Shown here: positions 18,051 to 22,340 of the stretch, piece by piece
Numbering within the stretch: the first letter of the stretch is position 1
How the letters are laid out: the number at the start of each line of letters is the position of its first letter
Source: Reticulitermes lucifugus
Taxonomy: Eukaryota > Arthropoda > Insecta > Blattodea > Rhinotermitidae
Direction of reading: 5' to 3'
Length of the DNA stretch: 22,340 nt
Assembly (NCBI GenBank): GCA_026260175.1
Contig: JAKCWW010000188.1
Span: 7,128 to 29,467, forward strand
The notes under the pieces: model-generated
The model's input: only the letters and a program-made list of their open reading frames with translations
Database searches by the model: none
Told to the model about the DNA's origin: nothing
Made by a program: the position numbers and the translations under genes

Positions 18051-19411
18051 GATGCAAGTTAGTTCGTCCGAAATATCGCTAGCTACAGAGCGGACATGAC
18101 GTCACATCTAAACTATTGGTAGTAACTCCTAATGTTCGAACATATAGGTATGGACAAGATTACGGGGTGTGTCTAACGGAGTGCGACGTTCAGTCAGTGA
18201 TAATTTTTGCAGTAATAACCATTAGAAGTAGACGTTTCAAGAGCAATAGTGATAGTGCAAACACAGTAACAACAGGATCGACAATAGCACGAGCAGATGC
18301 AGCGATAATGGCAATAATCCCGATAATCATGGAAACAACAGACACAACACAACACAACAACAATAACCACAAGAGTTGCTTTGCTCATTCATTGTGTCCG
18401 GCAGTCAATTAGTATCTTATTGAACACTGCACAAAGCTGGAACCAATGAAGAGCCTCCCTCCCCGTCACTGTGCTGTAAACAACAAATCCACATAATGAC
18501 ATGTGACAGGACATTAATCAAGTTGTGGTCAAATAAAAGTCATCAATTAGTTTGAATTATATCACAGTTGGCAGTATGTGAAAGCAAGGTAAATTTAGAG
18601 AGGCTAGTGGGAATTCTCGATTAGCATACGTACGAGTAACTCGTTAGATTTGCTCTAGTAACCCAGCCATTTAAATCTTCAGAGCAAGAAAATTGTATTT
18701 AAAACTGTCAAAAATGATAGAAAATGTGATAAAATTAAACCTCTGTTTATTGCAGTGTGATCTTAGTCGGGACGCCTTCAAAATAAAGAATGAAAAGTGT
18801 ACTCAACATATTGTAAAGTGTTTATGCGTTGCTGTGCACATTATTAGCCCTAATGTTCAGTTGTTGCAGATGCAAGTCCATCAACGCCCGTAAAACCGCT
18901 TGCGTATGGCCAATCGTACTATCCATAACAAATTGTTGGCCAATAATCATAAATTTTCTCATTTTATTTACATAAATTGGAGACACAAGGGGAAAAACTT
19001 GATAACTGACATTAGCTCTGTTATAAGACACCAACAAAATCTTGAATGAAGCACTATAAATGGGTTTCAAAGTAGGGTAGCATCACGCTCTACGACTGTC
19101 TATTGTGGTTTGCGGGCTTCAAAAATATCTGTGCTCCAATAAAAATAAAAGATAATTACATTCTGTTCAAATATCCACTCCATTTTAAATGTCAAATAAT
19201 TAAACTTCTATTCGGTTGCAAAGAGCATAAGAATATAGTAAATGTGAACGTTATATATTAGCGAAACGTTAAAATTAGATCCTTGTTTAAATCCACTCCA
19301 AGTCAAAGTCGTTCATTTTGATATCCAAGCAAGGTACTCATAACTTCATTTTAAACATCCCATTGTGTTGTAGCCTATAGCATTATAAATTATGATGCAA
19401 CTGCCTTCAAC
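18051..19411. other. No recognised gene; low-complexity tract
   Basis: At about 18225-18375 the sequence is rich in ACA, AAT and CAA triplets, which creates overlapping low-complexity frames on both strands (for example a hydrophobic minus frame at 18190-18372). None is a credible protein. The frames at 18693-18893 and 18822-19070 overlap antisense and show no domain. Confidence 0.45.
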
Positions 19412-19694
19412 ACAAATGTCTATTAAAATTGCTATTAGACCTTTAGGGTATATGGCAACATATTTCGACCCACATTTAGGTCATCTTAAGGCCAATGTTT
19501 TACATAAAATAAATTAAAATTGCACACTTAACTTATATTTTGATAGAGTGAGATTCCAGTCTATCAACACATAAGTTAAACAAGCAATTGTAATTTATTT
19601 TATAAAAAATATTGGCCTGAAATGACCTAAATATGGATCGAAACTTATTGCCATATATACTAAAAATCTAATAGAAATATTAATAAATATTTGT
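19412..19694. mobile_element. Long imperfect palindrome with hammerhead-like arms
   Basis: Arms of about 135 bases, 19412-19547 and 19560-19694, pair with moderate divergence around a 12 nt loop. Each arm holds a hammerhead-like block pointing outwards. On the minus strand (19493 down to 19454) it reads CTTAAGA, GACC, GGGTC, GAAATATGTTG. On the plus strand (19614-19652) it reads CTGAAAT, GACC, GGATC, GAAACTTATTG. The first has G5 changed in CUGANGA and the second lacks the GA end, so both should be inactive. The architecture, two 3' ends head to head, is that of the foldback elements at 1103 and 5937. The outer word CAACACAAATG (19408-19418) is only vaguely like their end motif, and no target duplication was found. 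Confidence 0.65.
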
Positions 19695-20862
19695 CTACGG
19701 TAATTACATACTAATTGGTAACAAGGTACTTATGGCGAACTGCGTGCAGTTTATTTAAAGCCTCCCGGGACATTACATCTTGTCGATTGGTAACGATATA
19801 CCACATACCACATACATATATGTCACATCCCACAACACCTGTATTTCATCAACAGTACTGTAACAACCCCAAATCTCGCTGTGGATTTGATTGTTTTCCT
19901 CTCCGTTTTTTGGGAGTTCTTACATGCAAACATAGATGTAGCTGGCAAAGTACACTTAATTGTGGGTGATATACTGGGATAGAGATTTCGTATACTTTTC
20001 CTCTTCAGGATCAAAGGGACGAGATCCAGAACATATTCCCTGCAGCGTGATGGGAGGAAATGGTAAATGGTATTCTCTTTGTGCTACGTTAATTTCCGCC
20101 CTTTCATTATTGTTTGATGTGCACTAAACATACTTTCACTGGATGTTCCATGAAACGTTTCTTAAATAATTTAACCCAGTCCTCTGGAACGTAAAATAAA
20201 CAGAATTTTAAAAACAGTATCTTATTCTTCGCTTTCACGTAATTTATGACATGGTATTCACAGTCTGATGAAATATATGTTTGAGGTTTCGTGTAAGTCT
20301 TCTTCAGATATCTCAGATGATTTACTAGCATCGCTTTTTCTTCTTTTTTTTTTGAACACAAAATTTACTTTTACGTTCTTTTATGGGTCATTTTGTGTGG
20401 ACTAACATTATCATCTGTTACACTCATACTCATATATATTTTTCTTTGTCCATTTCTGAAAATCATTCGTTTCTGGGGGAATGGTCTTATTATATGAAGA
20501 AAAATAAGGCAACTATGGAATTTGAGGTAGCTATGGCGGTGAGGGTGAGAGACCATTAACCAAAATATATGGGAACTCATACAAGAAGTCGGCAAGATTA
20601 ACATGACTGTCAGAGAATTGTAAGTATCCCTTTAGTGGAGAAAGTTGTGGCGAAATACTTGGCCTTTTGAAGAGTGACATCTTCATAAATTCTACATAAA
20701 AGTTTGGTTTATACTTCACAGAGAAGGCAGTCTGTGTCCACTATCAACTCCAGTCTGTTACTTATGCTTAGCGGAATAACCGTTGCTTGTTTTGAGAATC
20801 GTACCAAATACGTAGGCCTAAATACAATGTGCAGACAAAATTCAGTTTTATAATGCTACAGC
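19695..20862. other. No recognised gene
   Basis: Frames of up to 84 codons (19715-19969 plus, 20107-20361 minus, 20371-20604 minus) are without domains. The minus frame at 20107-20361 is Lys- and Tyr-rich, as expected from AT-rich DNA. I see no repeat that I can name. Confidence 0.45.
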
Positions 20863-20875
20863 ACATGATATACAT

Positions 20876-21108
20876 AAGGGGAGAATAAGGTGGGCAGGTC
20901 TTGTCCAGAGAATGCCGGAAACAAGAAGTGTCAGGAAAGTTTTTTAGGAATACCTGATGGGAGAAGAGGTAGATCCAGGAAAAGATGGCTAGATGACTTA
21001 GAGGAGGACCTCAGAAAGCTAGGAGTCAAAGGATGGAGAAGGAAGGCTGAGGACCGAGAGCAATGGAGGCATGTGGTCAAAAAGGCCGAGGCCCTACGTG
21101 GGCTGTAG
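20876..21108 (+). pseudogene. LINE ORF2 C-terminal tail, one frameshift
   Basis: The frame from 20876 gives KGRIRWAGLVQRMPETRSVR, matching the R-I-x-W-A-G-H-V-x-R-M block. At the T run 20940-20945 the frame ends in TAG; one extra T would restore it. The next frame continues GIPDGRRGRSRKRWLDDLEE, then DLRKLGVKGWRRKAEDREQW and ends VVKKAEALRGL at the stop. This is the G-R-x-R-x-RW-x-D-D-x-x-x-D-L and W-x-x-x-A-x-DR-x-x-W pattern of LINE C-termini. The rest of the reading frame is otherwise intact, so the copy is fairly young. A GTG-initiated reading at 20890 is not a real start. Confidence 0.85.
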
Positions 21109-21117
21109 CGCCGACCA

Positions 21118-21143
21118 GAAGAAGAAGAAGAAGAAGAAGAAGA
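21118..21143. repeat. (GAA)n LINE tail
   Basis: Eight to nine GAA units form the 3' end of the LINE and stop exactly at the target duplication. Confidence 0.9.
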
Positions 21144-21455
21144 ACATGATATACATTGTTGCCCTTGGGTTTAAAATGTCAAGTGTAGACCAACATGGCG
21201 ATCCACATTTTAAAATAAAATACCTTTCAAATATCTGCACCTACGTTATAAACAAGTCTGTCATGAGGTTGAGAGACAGCAAAACTTGGAAAAATCATAT
21301 TTGAGACAAATATAGCTCAGAAATCTAAGCTTATAATATAAAAATCTTCTACTGTGTCGTTTAACTGCAGAGAAACTTGGAGCATTAAAAAATCCTCCTT
21401 CTTAGAAATCTGCGATTACTTTCTAAACAACATTCTCTTCGTCACAAACTTATGT

Positions 21456-21550
21456 AACACCAAAAAATGCACTACTCTATATTTGTTCGCACTATCTTGT
21501 ACATATCTCCTGCATGTTTCGGCGTTATATCACGTCATCTTCAGGGAGCA
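21456..21550 (-). mobile_element. 3' end of a hammerhead-retroposon family member
   Basis: The minus strand ends in GTGCATTTTTTGGTGTT (21472-21456), the same end motif as the elements at 1103, 5937 and 12171. About 45 nt upstream lies a hammerhead-like block: stem I CTCC (21548-21545), core CTGAAGA (21544-21538), stem II GACGT/ACGCC with one mismatch (21536-21521), GAAA (21520-21517), ACATGCA, and the stem I return GGAG. The U16.1 position is C here, which should abolish cleavage. The 5' border was not found. Confidence 0.65.
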
Positions 21551-22194
21551 GGCACCAAAGTTTCTGTAAAACGTACAACAATAAAACGATGTCACAATAG
21601 GCGTACAAACGTTGTTGATATAAATAGTGCAGAATATTACAGGTTTCTAGTTAAAACAGACTACACAAATGTAATATAATAGTGTTGGTCAAAATGTAAT
21701 GAAGTTTGTTTGTTAAAACAGTTAGAAATTATATATATTTACGTTTTAACTAACTGTTTGCGTCAAACATCAGCAAGCTTAAAGCACTCACCTCACGCTT
21801 GAACAAAGACTTTTGTCGCTCTACACGCAGTCTGAACCACAGGTAATATCAATCGAGTCTTCAAATAACAGCGCGACAATTTAAGCACGCCATGTGCTAG
21901 CATTTCTCATGTCGCAGCGGCTCACCACGTTACATGGCAGGCATTTAGAAACACTGGGAGAACACCTTTTTCCGTCTGTAGCCCATACAGAGAGATGTAG
22001 CTGATCTAACTGAGAAACTACGTCTGCACTTTATGGAATAAAAAATACCCTTAAACATGAAAGTACAACATGTTATTAAACATTTGGCAATGCAGATACT
22101 CTGTGCTACGATGTACTGTTAACTTATAAGCACTTTATCCCTCACTATTAAAGTCGTCGTCATGTTTAACATGACAGGCAATGTACGTATAAAG
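21551..22194. other. No recognised gene
   Basis: Part of the first 100 bases may be the body of the preceding retroposon. Otherwise AT-rich DNA without a long frame or a known repeat. Confidence 0.4.
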
Positions 22195-22340
22195 CAGGGG
22201 TGGGCAACCTTGCTTAACGTAAGAGCCACATACGATAAACTTCAGATGTTTTAGAGCCGCAAGACATGAACAAATATTACACACACCTTTTTATTGTTAC
22301 ACGCACATTTTGTTACAAAAATTCTTAAATATATTTACTC
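22195..22340 (+). mobile_element. hAT-like transposon end, cut by the window edge
   Basis: CAGGGGTGGGCAACC followed by AGAGCCACATACG and TTAGAGCCGCAAG is the typical start of many hAT-superfamily elements in animals (terminal CAGGGGTGGGC and subterminal AGAGCC words). The other end and the 8 bp target duplication would lie beyond the window. No transposase is seen in the 146 bases available. Confidence 0.65.

Larger units (their letters stand above)
20863..21156 (+). mobile_element. 5'-truncated LINE with target duplication and (GAA)n tail
   Basis: The 13-mer ACATGATATACAT is found at 20863-20875 and 21144-21156. The 268 bases between contain the C-terminal tail of a LINE ORF2, its stop codon at 21106-21108, a very short 3' UTR (CGCCGACCA) and a (GAA)n tail at 21118-21143. 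Everything upstream, including the reverse transcriptase, is missing. That is the normal outcome of incomplete target-primed reverse transcription. Tail type and motif differ from the LINE tails at 11435 and 16775, so this is a second LINE family. Confidence 0.9.

Noticed and set aside
18190..18388. Hydrophobic minus-strand frames that look like a membrane peptide
   Set aside because: They are low-complexity translations of an ACA/AAT-rich tract in two overlapping frames.
20107..20361. 84-codon minus frame rich in Lys and Tyr, with CTGAAGA and ACGAAAC nearby
   Set aside because: No domain match, and the bases between CTGAAGA and CGAAAC do not form a stem II.

Overview
This looks like a piece of AT-rich, intron- or intergenic-type DNA from a large animal genome, most likely an arthropod (an insect of the cockroach, termite or orthopteran kind would fit). 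Reasons: no long open reading frame occurs in 22 kb, the AT content is high with many simple repeats, and the sequence is crowded with old retroposons of insect style. These are tRNA-derived SINEs with B boxes, LINE tails coding for the R-x-RW-x-D/E-D motif, a Tigger/pogo-like transposase relic and a hAT-type end. I found no host protein-coding exon that I can defend, no rRNA, no functional tRNA gene and no CRISPR.

Layout. 1-104: cut-off end of a SINE. 121-810: a diverged 21-22 bp minisatellite, apparently built from 43 bp dimers. 1103-1352: a foldback element with 85 bp arms flanked by a 16 bp direct repeat. 1353-5656: mostly featureless. 5657-5805: a 119 bp SINE-like insert with a 15 bp target duplication. 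5937-6189: a second foldback element with 92 bp arms, a 14 bp target duplication and a hammerhead ribozyme motif on the minus strand. 6485-6615 and 8016-8100: tRNA-like SINE relics. 8834-9105 and 11735-11985: two copies of the SINE family also seen at position 1. 11104-11258: another SINE. 11435-11640: a LINE tail. 12171-12735: a third member of the foldback family, with 24 bp perfect inverted ends, a 13 bp target duplication and an almost canonical hammerhead ribozyme at 12619-12663. 13115-13155: a degenerate hammerhead. 14922-15321: a broken Tigger/pogo transposase. 16775-17690: a minus-strand LINE whose 5' part (5' UTR and start of the endonuclease) is fused to its 3' tail by an internal deletion. 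17961-18050: a SINE fragment. 19412-19694: a long imperfect palindrome with hammerhead-like motifs in both arms. 20863-21156: a 5'-truncated LINE with a 13 bp target duplication and a (GAA)n tail. 21456-21550: another hammerhead-bearing 3' end on the minus strand. 22195-22340: the start of a hAT-like element.

The most interesting system is a family of short hammerhead-ribozyme retroposons, resembling the ends of Penelope-like elements or metazoan retrozymes. At least four copies share the end motif CCAAC-(A/T)AAATGCAC, and three of them carry target duplications of 13-16 bp. Two have collapsed into near-perfect palindromes in which two 3' ends lie head to head. A leader of about 30-35 nt between the target duplication and one arm is found in all three complete copies and is conserved between two of them, which gives these palindromes an orientation. 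All assignments rest on reading the sequence by eye; family names need a similarity search to confirm.
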